Assembly: GCF_047124445.1 (NCBI RefSeq) | Contig: NZ_CP138921.1 | Coordinates: 4,216,001-4,280,000 of the forward strand | DNA length: 64,000 nucleotides | DNA from: Shimia sp047124445 | Lineage (GTDB): Bacteria; Pseudomonadota; Alphaproteobacteria; Rhodobacterales; Rhodobacteraceae | Direction: 5' to 3' | Part shown: positions 35,810-44,784 of the stretch, piece after piece | Layout of the letters: each line of letters opens with the position of its first letter | How positions within the stretch are numbered: the stretch's first letter is position 1 | Program-made: the position numbers and the translations under genes | The notes under the pieces: model-generated | What the model was told of the DNA's origin: nothing | What the model saw: only the letters and a program-made list of their open reading frames with translations | Database searches by the model: none

Positions 35810-36226
35810 ATGCCTTTTACTTTCGAAAACCACCACAACGTTGTCTTTGGCGACTGTGATCCGGCGGGCATTGTCTACTACCCCAACATCTACCGTTGGA
35901 TGGACGGCACGTTTCAGCGCTTTTTGCAGCAATACGGCGGCCATGCCGCTGTCTGTGAACACCTCGGCGCAGTGGGACTGGGCCTGATGGAAACCCATGC
36001 CAAATACCGCCGTCCGCTTAAAGATGGCGACGCCTTGACCATCCGCATGGAGATTACCGAGTGGTCCGCCAAATCCTATCGGCTGATCCATCGCGGTTAC
36101 GTTGGCGACGATTTGGCGTTTGAAGGCACCGAGGTCCGTGCGCTGTTTGAACATCGTGACGGCCGCATGCGGGCAGGGGAGGTGTCTCGTTTGAAAACTT
36201 ACCTAGAAAGCCGATCCGAGCCATGA
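35810..36226 (+). CDS. Hot-dog fold acyl-CoA thioesterase
   Basis: A 138-residue 4HBT-type thioesterase. VVFGDCDPAGIVYYPNIYRWMD carries the catalytic Asp of DxDPAGIVYY; the rest (YRRPLKDGDALTIRMEITEWSAKSY) fits the family. It is the first gene of a tight operon and its stop overlaps the next start (ATGA). In this context it may release a free acid from a CoA ester generated or met during breakdown of the operon's substrate; that is inference. Confidence 0.85.
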   Translation: MPFTFENHHNVVFGDCDPAGIVYYPNIYRWMDGTFQRFLQQYGGHAAVCEHLGAVGLGLMETHAKYRRPLKDGDALTIRMEITEWSAKSYRLIHRGYVGDDLAFEGTEVRALFEHRDGRMRAGEVSRLKTYLESRSEP

Positions 36227-37275
36227 CTGAAGCCCTGAAAAACCCTCATCGCGGTATCGGCCTGCCGACCCGCCAATCCGAAACGCTCCCGAGCCGCGAC
36301 GCCACAGCGATTGCCAAACTGCTCGCCCTGTGCCCCGCACACGCCGAAACGCCCCTGCGCGACATGCCGAACCTCGCTGCCACTTTGGGCGTGCATAGCT
36401 TCCACATCAAAGACGAACGCCCCCGCATGGGCCTTGGCTCTTTCAAAGCTCTCGGCGCCGCTTACGCCATCGCCTATGACGCGGCCCGCACGGACCCAAC
36501 CGACTGGACCACCGCCTTGACCGGCCGCACCTATGTCACCGCCTCGGCGGGCAACCACGGCATGTCCGTCGCCGCTGGCGCGCGCATTTTTGGCGCCAAG
36601 GCCGTGATCTATCTGTCCCACACCGTGCCGCAAGCCTTTGGCAAACGACTGGAAGCGCAGGGGGGCACGGTGGCCTGGGCCGGTGACGACTACGAGGCCA
36701 GCATGGAGGCAGCCGCGCAAGCCGCCAAAGCCAACGGCTGGACGCTGCTGTCCGACAGCACATGGGAGGGTTATGAGGACAGTGGCTACCGTGTCATGGA
36801 AGGCTATTTGCAAATGGCCTCAGAGGCCGCCACGCAAATCTCCGTACCTCCCACGCATATCTTCCTGCAAGCGGGCGTCGGTGGTCTCGCCGCCGCCGTC
36901 GCCGCCTATGCCCGCGCCACTTGGGGTGACGCGCCCGATATCACCGTGGTCGAACCCGAAGCCGCCCCCGCACTCATTGAATCCATCCGCGCAGGTCAAT
37001 TGGTCGACACCACCGGACCCGTGTCCGACATGGGGCGGCTCGATTGCAAAACCGCCTCCATGGTGGCGCTCAACGGATTGGCGATGGATGCGGACAGCTT
37101 TGTCACCATCTCCGAGCAGGAGGCGCAGGGCACGGTGGATAGGCTCAAGTCCCACGGTATCGCAAGCACGCCCTCTGGCGTAGCCGGTGTCGCCGCCGCG
37201 CTTCTGAAACGTCCCAATCTGCCGACTGACGCCCGCGTGTTGTGCTTCGTCTCCGAAGGACCCGAAGATGCTTGA
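36223..37275 (+). CDS. PLP enzyme related to diaminopropionate ammonia-lyase
   Basis: A 350-residue fold-type II PLP enzyme. IKDERPRMGLGSFKALGAAYA includes Lys75 as the PLP lysine and closely resembles the diaminopropionate ammonia-lyase block. TASAGNHGMSVAAGARIFGA and the late loop QAGVGGLAAAVAAY are the phosphate-binding and Gly-rich loops. Diaminopropionate ammonia-lyase itself is nearer 400 residues, so this is a shorter relative. It might act on 2,3-diaminopropionate or a related beta-substituted amino acid. It overlaps both neighbours (4 and 8 bases). Confidence 0.8.
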   Translation: MTEALKNPHRGIGLPTRQSETLPSRDATAIAKLLALCPAHAETPLRDMPNLAATLGVHSFHIKDERPRMGLGSFKALGAAYAIAYDAARTDPTDWTTALTGRTYVTASAGNHGMSVAAGARIFGAKAVIYLSHTVPQAFGKRLEAQGGTVAWAGDDYEASMEAAAQAAKANGWTLLSDSTWEGYEDSGYRVMEGYLQMASEAATQISVPPTHIFLQAGVGGLAAAVAAYARATWGDAPDITVVEPEAAPALIESIRAGQLVDTTGPVSDMGRLDCKTASMVALNGLAMDADSFVTISEQEAQGTVDRLKSHGIASTPSGVAGVAAALLKRPNLPTDARVLCFVSEGPEDA

Positions 37276-38425
37276 ACGTGGCTTTCTCTTTGAGGAGTTC
37301 CGCACCCGCATCACCCGCCTGCAAGCCGCCATGGCAGACGCAGGCGAAACAGCACTCCTGCTGACCTCACAGGTCGACATCTTCTACACCACCGGCTTCC
37401 TCACCCGTTTCTGGGAAAGCCCCGCCCGCCCGTGGTTTGTCATTGTCCCGGCGCAGGGCGATCCCATCGCCGTGATCCCCTCCATCGGTGCGGACCTGAT
37501 GTCCAAAACCTGGCTCACCGACATCCGCACCTGGGACGCGCCTTTTCCCGGTGACGACGGCGTCAGCTTGCTCTCCCAAACCCTTGCTGGCATCGTGCCG
37601 GAGACCGGCACCATCGGCCTGCCCATGGGCCTCGAAACCCACCTGCGCATGCCGCTTGCGGATTACCACCAGCTCACAAAAAACCTCGCCCCGCGTCGCT
37701 TCGTTGATGCCACCAATACGGTGCAGCGCACGCGCGAAATCAAATCCGAATCCGAGGTCGCCAAAATCCGCGCCGCTTGCGCCGTGGCCGACCGTACCTT
37801 CGCACGCATCCAAGACTTTGCCGCTGAAGGTCGCACCCACGCCGAGGTCTTCCGCGACTTTCAACGCACTCTGCTAGAGGAAGGCGCCGATTGGGTTAGC
37901 TACACCGCAGGCGGGGCGGGTCCCGGCGGCTACGGCGACGTGATCTCTCCAGCGACGGACCAACGCCTGACCGCAGGTGACATCCTCATGCTCGACACCG
38001 GCGCGGTGCGGGATGGCTACTTCTGCGACTTTGACCGCAACTACGCCATCACCCACGCCGATGACGCCGCCAAACGCGCCTATGAACAGCTCTTTCATGC
38101 GACCGACCACGTGCTCGACACGCTCAAGCCCGGCCACACAGCCAGCGATGTGCACGCCATGTTTGTCGATAGCCTGACCAAGCAAGGCGCCACCCCCGGC
38201 GGCGGTCGCCTCGGCCACGGTCTGGGCATCACGCTCACGGAATGGCCCAGCTTCACGCCGCATGACCACACGGAGCTGCGCGCGGGTATGGTGCTCACGC
38301 TGGAACCGGGCGTCGAGATCGCGCCCGGCCTGTTTCAGGTGCACGAAGAAAACATCGTCCTGCGCGACACCGGCCCTGAGCTCTTGTCCTCCCGCGCGCC
38401 CGCATCCCTGCCCATTCTGAGGTAA
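37268..38425 (+). CDS. M24-family (Xaa-Pro peptidase / ectoine hydrolase-like) metallohydrolase
   Basis: A 385-residue pita-bread metallohydrolase. An N-terminal creatinase-like domain (about 1-155) precedes the catalytic domain. The five metal ligands are complete: Asp243 and Asp254 (DTGAVRDGYFCDFDR), His317 (GHGLGI), Glu346 (LEPGVEI) and Glu361 (HEENIVLRD). Relatives include Xaa-Pro peptidases, creatinase and the ectoine hydrolase DoeA/EutD. In this operon it could open a cyclic or amide-linked substrate before the PLP enzyme acts. Confidence 0.85.
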   Translation: MLERGFLFEEFRTRITRLQAAMADAGETALLLTSQVDIFYTTGFLTRFWESPARPWFVIVPAQGDPIAVIPSIGADLMSKTWLTDIRTWDAPFPGDDGVSLLSQTLAGIVPETGTIGLPMGLETHLRMPLADYHQLTKNLAPRRFVDATNTVQRTREIKSESEVAKIRAACAVADRTFARIQDFAAEGRTHAEVFRDFQRTLLEEGADWVSYTAGGAGPGGYGDVISPATDQRLTAGDILMLDTGAVRDGYFCDFDRNYAITHADDAAKRAYEQLFHATDHVLDTLKPGHTASDVHAMFVDSLTKQGATPGGGRLGHGLGITLTEWPSFTPHDHTELRAGMVLTLEPGVEIAPGLFQVHEENIVLRDTGPELLSSRAPASLPILR

Positions 38426-38430
38426 CACCC

Positions 38431-39174
38431 ATGGAGACCGTCCCTTTCACCCTTGGCACCCCGGCGTCCGGCCGAACCACCCTAGGCCTGATTGTGCTCA
38501 AGTTTGACGAAACGCTGGAACAGGACTTCCGCCGCCTGTTCCCGTCCCGTGATCTCTCAATTTACACCAGCCGCGTGCCCTCTGACCCAGAAGTCAGCCA
38601 AGACACGCTGCTGGAAATGTCCAAAACCCTGCCAGCCAGTGCATCCCTTTTCCCACCCGCCGCAAACTTCGACGTGGTTGGTTACGGCTGTACCTCCGGC
38701 ACCACCATGATCGGCGCAGACAAAGTGGCTGGTCTCGTCAAACAGGGCGTCCAAACGCCCGCAGTGACCGATCCGCTGACGGCATCCATCGCCGCCTGCC
38801 ACGCGCTGGGCATCTCTCGCCTTGGCATGGTCACGCCCTATGTCGAAAGCGTCTCCTTGCCGGTGAAACAGGCCTTTGAGGCCGCAGGCATCGCCGTGCC
38901 GCATCTGGTCTCTTTTGGCGAGGCCGGGGAGGAAAATGTCGCCCGCATCGATGCCGCTTCTGTGAAAGCCGCTGCCTTGCGAGTGGGGCATCAAGACGTC
39001 GATGCCGTCTTCCTCAGCTGCACCAACCTGCAAACGCTGAATGTGATCGACAGCCTGGAGGCCGACCTCGACAAGCCGGTGTTTGGCAGCAACCTCGCGC
39101 TCGCCTGGCATATGGCCAAGTTCTCCGGTGCCAAACTGGCCCCCAACGCCCCGGGCCGTCTGCTAAAACGCTAA
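38431..39174 (+). CDS. Asp/Glu racemase superfamily enzyme (maleate isomerase/EutA-like)
   Basis: A 247-residue two-cysteine enzyme. Cys87 (GYGCTSGTT) and Cys197 (VFLSCTNLQTL) are in the usual catalytic positions. The superfamily includes maleate cis-trans isomerase, arylmalonate decarboxylase, amino-acid racemases and the hydroxyectoine protein EutA. It starts six bases after the M24 gene. A racemase or isomerase role on the pathway intermediate is inferred. Confidence 0.85.
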   Translation: METVPFTLGTPASGRTTLGLIVLKFDETLEQDFRRLFPSRDLSIYTSRVPSDPEVSQDTLLEMSKTLPASASLFPPAANFDVVGYGCTSGTTMIGADKVAGLVKQGVQTPAVTDPLTASIAACHALGISRLGMVTPYVESVSLPVKQAFEAAGIAVPHLVSFGEAGEENVARIDAASVKAAALRVGHQDVDAVFLSCTNLQTLNVIDSLEADLDKPVFGSNLALAWHMAKFSGAKLAPNAPGRLLKR

Positions 39175-39256
39175 AAACGTCCTCTCCTTGTCGGTATCAG
39201 GCCTGCTACCGGGGCACTCCCTGCGCAGGCTGACCCCAACAACAGGGAGACTGGCC

Positions 39257-40204
39257 ATGAAAATCGGCTTCATCGGATTGGGCAACGTCGGCGGCAAACT
39301 GTCTGGCAGCCTGCTGCGCAATGGCAAAGACCTCTATGTGCATGACCTCAACCCCGATCTGGTGGCAGAGAAAGCCGCCGCAGGGGCCAAACCCGTGGCC
39401 GGTCCCGCCGAAATGATGCGCCTCTGCGATGCGGTCATCACCTGCCTGCCGTCCCCCGCGGCCTCTGACGCGGTGATGCAAGTGATGCTGCCCGAGGTCA
39501 ACGAGGGCAAAATCTGGATGGAGATGTCCACCACCGATGAGGCCGAGGCCAAACGCCTCGGCGCTCTGGTCATCGAGCGCGGCGGCGCCGCGGTGGATTG
39601 CCCGGTGTCCGGCGGTTGTCACCGCGCCGACACTGGCAACATCGCCATTTTCGCAGGCTGTGACCGCGCCACTTTTGAGCGCATCCTGCCGCTTCTGACC
39701 ACCATGGGCCGCCGCATCCTGCACACCGGCCCACTTGGATCCGCTTCCGTTCTGAAGGTGGTCACCAACTACCTCGCCACCGCGCATCTGGTCGCCTCCG
39801 CCGAAGCGCTCACCACCTGCAAAGCGGCTGGCATGGATCTCAACACCGCTTATGAAGCGATCCGCATCAGCTCCGGCAATTCCTTCAGCCACGAAACTGA
39901 GAGCCAAGTCATCTTGAACGGCTCCCGTGACATATCTTTCACCATGGATCTGGTGAAAAAGGACATCGGCCTGTTCCAAGACGTCGCCGACAGGGCAGGG
40001 GTGCCGCTGGAACTCAATCCGCTGATGATCTCGATGTTTGACGACGCCATCGCCCGCTTTGGCGAACGCGAGTTGAGCCCCAACATCATCAAACGGCTGG
40101 AGGAGGCCACAGGCCTGTCTGTTCTCGCGCCCGGCTTCCCGCCGGAGATGGTCGACGATGAGCCTGAGGAACCCGGTTACGAGGTGATCCCCACAGGCCG
40201 ATAA
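39257..40204 (+). CDS. beta-hydroxyacid dehydrogenase (3-hydroxyisobutyrate dehydrogenase family)
   Basis: A 315-residue NAD(P)-dependent oxidoreductase. The Rossmann loop is Gly7-Leu-Gly9-Asn-Val-Gly12. DCPVSGGCHRADTGN is the substrate loop, and the catalytic lysine is Lys167 with Asn171 (VLKVVTNYL). The family oxidises beta-hydroxyacids or reduces semialdehydes (tartronate semialdehyde, succinate semialdehyde relatives). AGGGAGA precedes the ATG. It is 82 bases behind the racemase-like gene and likely ends the operon. Confidence 0.85.
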   Translation: MKIGFIGLGNVGGKLSGSLLRNGKDLYVHDLNPDLVAEKAAAGAKPVAGPAEMMRLCDAVITCLPSPAASDAVMQVMLPEVNEGKIWMEMSTTDEAEAKRLGALVIERGGAAVDCPVSGGCHRADTGNIAIFAGCDRATFERILPLLTTMGRRILHTGPLGSASVLKVVTNYLATAHLVASAEALTTCKAAGMDLNTAYEAIRISSGNSFSHETESQVILNGSRDISFTMDLVKKDIGLFQDVADRAGVPLELNPLMISMFDDAIARFGERELSPNIIKRLEEATGLSVLAPGFPPEMVDDEPEEPGYEVIPTGR

Positions 40205-40274
40205 CCCTCTGTTTATGTTGCCCGCTGCTCCCCGTCATGTTCTTTGAAAGGAAACGACAGCGGGACCAGATCCT

Positions 40275-40859
40275 ATGCTCAAAGACCTGTGGCAGTTTCT
40301 CAGCAGCTTGTTTGCCCCAACTGGCGCGAGCAGGCAGGCGTCTGCGTCGGCCCAAGAGGTGCCGAAGGTCGAAATCCTAAAGCTGTGGCAAAAGAAGAAC
40401 GGCGCAGGCGGCACGCTCTGGGCGGAGGTCCACAACCCAAGTGCGCAGGATTTGGTTTTTGGCGACCTGATGTTGCTCCTGATGTACACCGCGCACCCCG
40501 GTGGGGGCTTGATGCAGGGCGGGCATGCCACGATGGCGCTGACCATTTCGCTGCAGCAAAGCACCACCCTACCAATTCCGGCACATCAGACCACAACCCT
40601 GCGGCTCTACCGTCCGGGAGATGTTGTGGAAATCGCTCCGCCAAAGACACGGACCGATGCACGTCTGAACGCAGTGTTGGCGCGCGACCATCTGAGATTT
40701 CTGGCCGCCATTCAGGCCGAAGGGCATCTGCTGGGAGCCTTGACGGTTGACCCGCAGGCGACATGGCTTGAACTGCGCGTCCCCGATCGGCGCCGGCGGG
40801 ATGCAAATGCCGGGCGCATGCTGCGGCATGACACCTACAAGCGGCCATTCATGCGCTAA
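40275..40859 (+). CDS. Hypothetical protein
   Basis: A 194-residue soluble protein with no motif I recognise. The middle (about 30-110) alternates beta-strand-like segments (LWAEVHNPSAQDLVFGDLMLLLMY, MALTISLQQSTTLPIPAHQTTTLRLYRP), suggesting a beta-sandwich. The C-terminus is Arg-rich (RRRRDANAGRM). It starts 70 bases after the dehydrogenase on the same strand, with no strong ribosome-binding site. Confidence 0.5.
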   Translation: MLKDLWQFLSSLFAPTGASRQASASAQEVPKVEILKLWQKKNGAGGTLWAEVHNPSAQDLVFGDLMLLLMYTAHPGGGLMQGGHATMALTISLQQSTTLPIPAHQTTTLRLYRPGDVVEIAPPKTRTDARLNAVLARDHLRFLAAIQAEGHLLGALTVDPQATWLELRVPDRRRRDANAGRMLRHDTYKRPFMR

Positions 40860-40988
40860 TGAGACCTGAGGGCGTCACGCAACGCCCGCAGCCTTAACCC
40901 TTGAGCGCAACAAAACGCACCTCCGCAAAACAGTCGTGATACCGACAGAATACCGACGTGATTTTGGGGCCAAAACCGAAGGGTTAAT

Positions 40989-41903
40989 TCAGGCCTTCGG
41001 ATGGGTCTTGTTATAGACTTCCATCAATCGCGCCGCATCGACTTGGGTGTAGGCCTGCGTCGTTGACAAGGACGCATGGCCCAAGAGCTCCTGAATGGCG
41101 CGTAAGTCCCCGCCAGCGCTCAACAAATGCGTAGCGAAGCTGTGCCGCATCGCGTGCGGCGTGGCGCTCGCAGGCAGGCCCAGCTGCTGCCGCGTTTGCT
41201 GCATAACCTTCTGAACTTGTCGTGGATTAAGCGCCCCGCCGCGCACCCCGCGAAACAACGGGAGATCTTCGCTAAGTGCATGAGGACAAAGGCGAATATA
41301 TCGCGCCACAGCATCGCGCGCCGCGTCGATCACCGGCACCACACGCTCCTTGCCGCCTTTGCCAACAATGCGCAGCGCATTGGGCAAAGGCACATCCGCA
41401 CCGGTCAGCCCCAAGGCCTCAGAAATCCGCAAGCCGCAGCCGTAAAGCATTGTAATCACGGCGATATCACGCGCGCCGACCCAATCTTCCTGTGACTGGA
41501 ATTCTACCGTTTCAATCACATCTTTGGCGGCATCCTCGCTCAACGGGCGGGGCAGTTTGGCCTGAAACTTCGGCGCGCGTGTGGCCAGAACCGCCGTAGG
41601 ATCACAGCCTTCCTTTTCGGCCAGCCACCGGTAAAAACTCTTTACGGACGAGAGCTTACGCGCCAGTGAGCGTGGCGCAATGCCGCCAGATCTCGCACTC
41701 GCCATCCAGCTGCGCATGTCCGGCACGCCAATCTCCATCAAAGGCGCCAGCCCCTGCGGGCCGCCCTTGTGCATGGTCATAAAGCTCAGGAACTCGATCA
41801 GATCTCGCTGATAGGCCGCAATCGTGTTGTCAGATGCGCCGTGCAACGCCACTTTATGGGCCAGAAATCGCTCTACCGCATCACTGGCCGCCCCGCTGAT
41901 CAT
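40989..41903 (-). CDS. xerC: Site-specific tyrosine recombinase XerC
   Basis: A 304-residue recombinase. An N-terminal SAM-like DNA-binding domain (about 5-95) precedes the catalytic domain with Arg159 (GLRISEALGL), Lys in GKGGKER near 185, His250-x-x-Arg253 (HAMRHSFATHLL), His276 (LGHASLSTTQAY) and the nucleophile Tyr285. It resolves chromosome dimers at dif with XerD. The start at 41903 is seven bases after the DUF484 gene, its usual partner. Nothing suggests a mobile-element integrase. Confidence 0.93.
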   Translation of the reverse strand: MISGAASDAVERFLAHKVALHGASDNTIAAYQRDLIEFLSFMTMHKGGPQGLAPLMEIGVPDMRSWMASARSGGIAPRSLARKLSSVKSFYRWLAEKEGCDPTAVLATRAPKFQAKLPRPLSEDAAKDVIETVEFQSQEDWVGARDIAVITMLYGCGLRISEALGLTGADVPLPNALRIVGKGGKERVVPVIDAARDAVARYIRLCPHALSEDLPLFRGVRGGALNPRQVQKVMQQTRQQLGLPASATPHAMRHSFATHLLSAGGDLRAIQELLGHASLSTTQAYTQVDAARLMEVYNKTHPKA

Positions 41904-41910
41904 GGGCGGC

Positions 41911-42621
41911 TCACGCCAGCCAACGGCGCATCGCCCGTTCAAACACCCCAGCAAAAAACGCCAGTAGATCAGTGCCTTGCTGCGGTGTGAATTGATGTGG
42001 GTCTTCTGCACCCATCACCAACAAACCGGGCAAACGGCCGGTGCCAAGGTCCAACTTCAAGCAGGCCTCAGAGCGGATCCAATCGGCGTCGTCCCCATAG
42101 ACCACCGAACCCCCACCCTGCACTTGGCGCAACGTCACCTGCCGCTGTGGTATATTGCGTCCACCGGTCAAATACTCTTCAACAAACCCAGGAGTCGCCG
42201 TCGACAAAACATCACCCAACCGCGCGATATTGGCGTCACCTTCGGTCTCTGCCTCGGTTTCCAGAACCAAGCGCACCGCATCGACGCGCAAAATATCGGC
42301 CACTTCACCGCCCAAATCGTGCAGGAAGCCTTCAAATTCCACCGGATCGAGCATCCGCAGAATGGCGCGATGCACCTGATTGGTACCTGCCAGATTGTCA
42401 TAGGCGGCGGCAATCACGCTGCGATGGGTGTCTTCCAGCCGGTCTAGACGCGCCTCAAGCCGCTCCATGGCGATGCCGCGCAAGTCCACGATGTTGCCGC
42501 CCATGGTCTTTTCGTTGGCGGCAATCAGCGCCCGCATCAGATCCCGGTCTTCCAGAATTACATCGGGTTGCGAGATGATTTTCTCGCGCATGTCATCTTC
42601 GATTTTTGGAGTGCTGCTCAT
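41911..42621 (-). CDS. DUF484 family protein
   Basis: A 236-residue protein: a coiled N-terminal region (IIEDRDLMRALIAANEK, then ERLEARLDRLEDTHRSVIAAAYDNLA) followed by a GAF-like domain (about 95-235). DUF484 genes are regularly coupled to xerC; their molecular role is not established. The start at 42621 gives MSSTPKIEDD; the frame extends upstream without homology. Seven bases separate it from xerC. Confidence 0.85.
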   Translation of the reverse strand: MSSTPKIEDDMREKIISQPDVILEDRDLMRALIAANEKTMGGNIVDLRGIAMERLEARLDRLEDTHRSVIAAAYDNLAGTNQVHRAILRMLDPVEFEGFLHDLGGEVADILRVDAVRLVLETEAETEGDANIARLGDVLSTATPGFVEEYLTGGRNIPQRQVTLRQVQGGGSVVYGDDADWIRSEACLKLDLGTGRLPGLLVMGAEDPHQFTPQQGTDLLAFFAGVFERAMRRWLA

Positions 42622-42738
42622 GTCGTCGCCATTTTTGGTCGTTGCGGCAACCTTATCAGAGCGTTTCAACAAATGCCGCAACTTTTTTGCGATGCAGCGC
42701 CGTGCCCGCGGGCTTATGCCGGTGGCTTCATTTGGCCT

Positions 42739-42788
42739 CAAATATCCCAGGGGAGGCCTGCCAACGGCAGGACGGGGGCAGCGCCCCC
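42739..42788. repeat. Dispersed intergenic element, AAATATCCC type, copy 1
   Basis: CAAATATCCCAGGGG is followed by a CCTGCC/GGCAGG hairpin (42757-42771) and a GGGGGC/GCCCCC hairpin (42774-42788). The same AAATATCCC-GGGG head and Gly-rich stem recurs at 59074-59111. Confidence 0.65.
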
Positions 42789-42808
42789 ATCCTCACTATT
42801 TTAACCGC

Positions 42809-44437
42809 TCAGAGGCTTTTGGCTTTTTCGCGCAATGCAAACTTCTGAATCTTACCGGTCGAGGTTTTGGGCAACTCGCCAAACACCACTTTCTTTGGGG
42901 TCTTAAATCCTGCAAGATGTTCTCGCGCAAAGGAAATGACCTCTTTCTCCTCCGCCGTCTGCCCGTCCAGCAATTCGACAAAGGCACACGGCACCTCGCC
43001 CCATTTCTCGTCTGGCTTGGCCACAACAGCGGCCAGATTCACCGCAGGGTGATGCATCAACACGCCTTCCACTTCGACCGAACTGATGTTCTCGCCACCG
43101 GAGATGATGATGTCCTTGGCCCGGTCGGTGATTTGCACATAGCTGTCCGGATGCTGCACCGCGATATCGCCGGAGTGGAAGTAGCCGCCCTCAAAGGCCG
43201 CTTTGGTGGCTTCCGGATTCTTCAGATAGCCCTTCATAACCGCATTGCCGCGGATCATGATTTCGCCATCTGCGGCCCCGTCCATGGGGATCTGCGCCAT
43301 CTGGTCGTCCATCACCGTGATGTCGTCCATAAACGGCATGGCGACGCCTTGGCGGGCTTTAATCGCCGCGCGGTCATGGCCTTCGAGGTCGTCCCAGCGG
43401 GTGTCATCCCACAGGCATTCTGTGGCTGGTCCATAAACTTCGGTCAAGCCATAGACCTGCGTGATGTGAAAGCCCATCGGCTCGATTTTGGCCAATGTGG
43501 CCGGGGCAGGGGGGGCGCCGGCGGTGAAGACTTCCACCACATGGTCGAACTCTCTGCGCTGCTCTTTCGGTGCATTGACCAGCATGTTCAACACGATAGG
43601 GGCGCCGCCAAAGTGAGTCACGCCCTCGTCTGCAATGGCATTGAAAACCGCGGGAGCGGTGATGTCGCGGCAACAGACAATGGTGCCGCCCACCATGGGC
43701 ATCATCCACGTGTGGCACCAACCGTTGCAGTGAAACAGCGGCACAATCGTCAGGTAGACCGGATGCAAGGTCATACGCCAGCTCAGCACTTGACCCATGG
43801 CGTTCAGATAGGCGCCACGGTGGTGGTAGACTACGCCTTTGGGTTTGCCAGTGGTGCCGGAGGTGTAGTTGAGCGCGATGCTCTCCCACTCGTCCTGTGG
43901 CATGATCCAGTCAAACGCCGGGTCGCCTTGGGCCAACAGGTCTTCATAGGTCTGATGGCGTCCGGAGGCCGGATGACCGGCTTCCGGGGCCGCCACCTCG
44001 ATCAGCGTAGGGGCGGGCGTGCTCATCGCGGCGCAGGCCGCTTCGGCAAGCTCCAGGAAGGCGCTGTCTACCAGCACCACTTTGGCTTCGCCATGTTCAA
44101 AGATGTAAGTGACCGTTGCGACATCCAGGCGGATGTTGATCGCGTTCAGCACAGCGCCGCAGGCGGGCACACCAAAATGCGCCTCACAGGCGGTTGGCGT
44201 GTTGGGCAGCAGCGCTGCAACCACATCGCCGGGTTTGACGCCCAAATCCACAAGGCCGCTGGCCAACTGGCTGCAGCGGGCGTGGTACTCCCGATAAGTG
44301 CGGCGAATCTCGCCATCGACCAAGGCCAGTCGGTCCGGGAAGATTGTGGCCGCCCGTTTCAATCCCGAGAGCGGGGACAAAGGCACATAATTTGCTGCGC
44401 ATTTTTCCAAACCAGTTTCATCAGACATCCAACCCAT
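42809..44437 (-). CDS. AMP-forming acyl-CoA synthetase
   Basis: A 542-residue ANL-superfamily ligase. The adenylate P-loop is YTSGTTGKPKGVVYHH (about 183-198). YGLTEVYGPATE is the A4/A5 region, GYFHSGDIAVQHPDSYVQITDRAKDIIISGGENISSVEVE the A7-A8 hinge, and PKTSTGKIQKFALR the catalytic lysine. It activates a medium-chain or short-chain carboxylic acid. Relatives include DmdB-like and fatty-acid ligases; the exact substrate is not readable. GAGAGGG precedes the start at 44437. Confidence 0.88.
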   Translation of the reverse strand: MGWMSDETGLEKCAANYVPLSPLSGLKRAATIFPDRLALVDGEIRRTYREYHARCSQLASGLVDLGVKPGDVVAALLPNTPTACEAHFGVPACGAVLNAINIRLDVATVTYIFEHGEAKVVLVDSAFLELAEAACAAMSTPAPTLIEVAAPEAGHPASGRHQTYEDLLAQGDPAFDWIMPQDEWESIALNYTSGTTGKPKGVVYHHRGAYLNAMGQVLSWRMTLHPVYLTIVPLFHCNGWCHTWMMPMVGGTIVCCRDITAPAVFNAIADEGVTHFGGAPIVLNMLVNAPKEQRREFDHVVEVFTAGAPPAPATLAKIEPMGFHITQVYGLTEVYGPATECLWDDTRWDDLEGHDRAAIKARQGVAMPFMDDITVMDDQMAQIPMDGAADGEIMIRGNAVMKGYLKNPEATKAAFEGGYFHSGDIAVQHPDSYVQITDRAKDIIISGGENISSVEVEGVLMHHPAVNLAAVVAKPDEKWGEVPCAFVELLDGQTAEEKEVISFAREHLAGFKTPKKVVFGELPKTSTGKIQKFALREKAKSL

Positions 44438-44784
44438 TGGCGAACCCTCTCAAAAAATCTTGCCTGCACTCTCGTGGATGTCGTTTCAAAAGGGAAGTCG
44501 GTAATAATACGCACGCATTTGGAGCTTTCATTGAAACAATCATGCGGCTTGATTGTGTGATTTGGCGTGAAGTGTGCCACATAGTGCAAACTGGCCAGCA
44601 AGCGAAAGCTGCTTCAAATTTCATTCAGTTTGAGCCTTCTCGCAGTTGAACTAAATGCGGGACAGCCTTCTGAAATTATTTACGAATTGTAGAGGCCCGC
44701 GCCAAACAATCATGCCTGCGGGATACGCGCGTCCGACGCGACGCAGGTCTCCTGCATGACGATTTGGATGGGGCCGAATTTTCG
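44438..44784. other. Divergent gap of 347 bases between the acyl-CoA ligase and Hint gene
   Basis: AT-richer than the surroundings in its middle (about 44500-44700). The only structure I see is CCTGCG/CGCAGG (44715-44720 with 44742-44747). No gene or convincing promoter was recognised. Confidence 0.6.

Noticed and set aside
40989..41903. Tyrosine recombinase as evidence of a mobile element
   Set aside because: It is XerC paired with DUF484, a chromosomal housekeeping arrangement.
42428..44560. Plus-strand frame of 710 codons opposite the acyl-CoA synthetase
   Set aside because: The minus strand encodes a complete AMP-forming ligase; the plus frame shows no domain.
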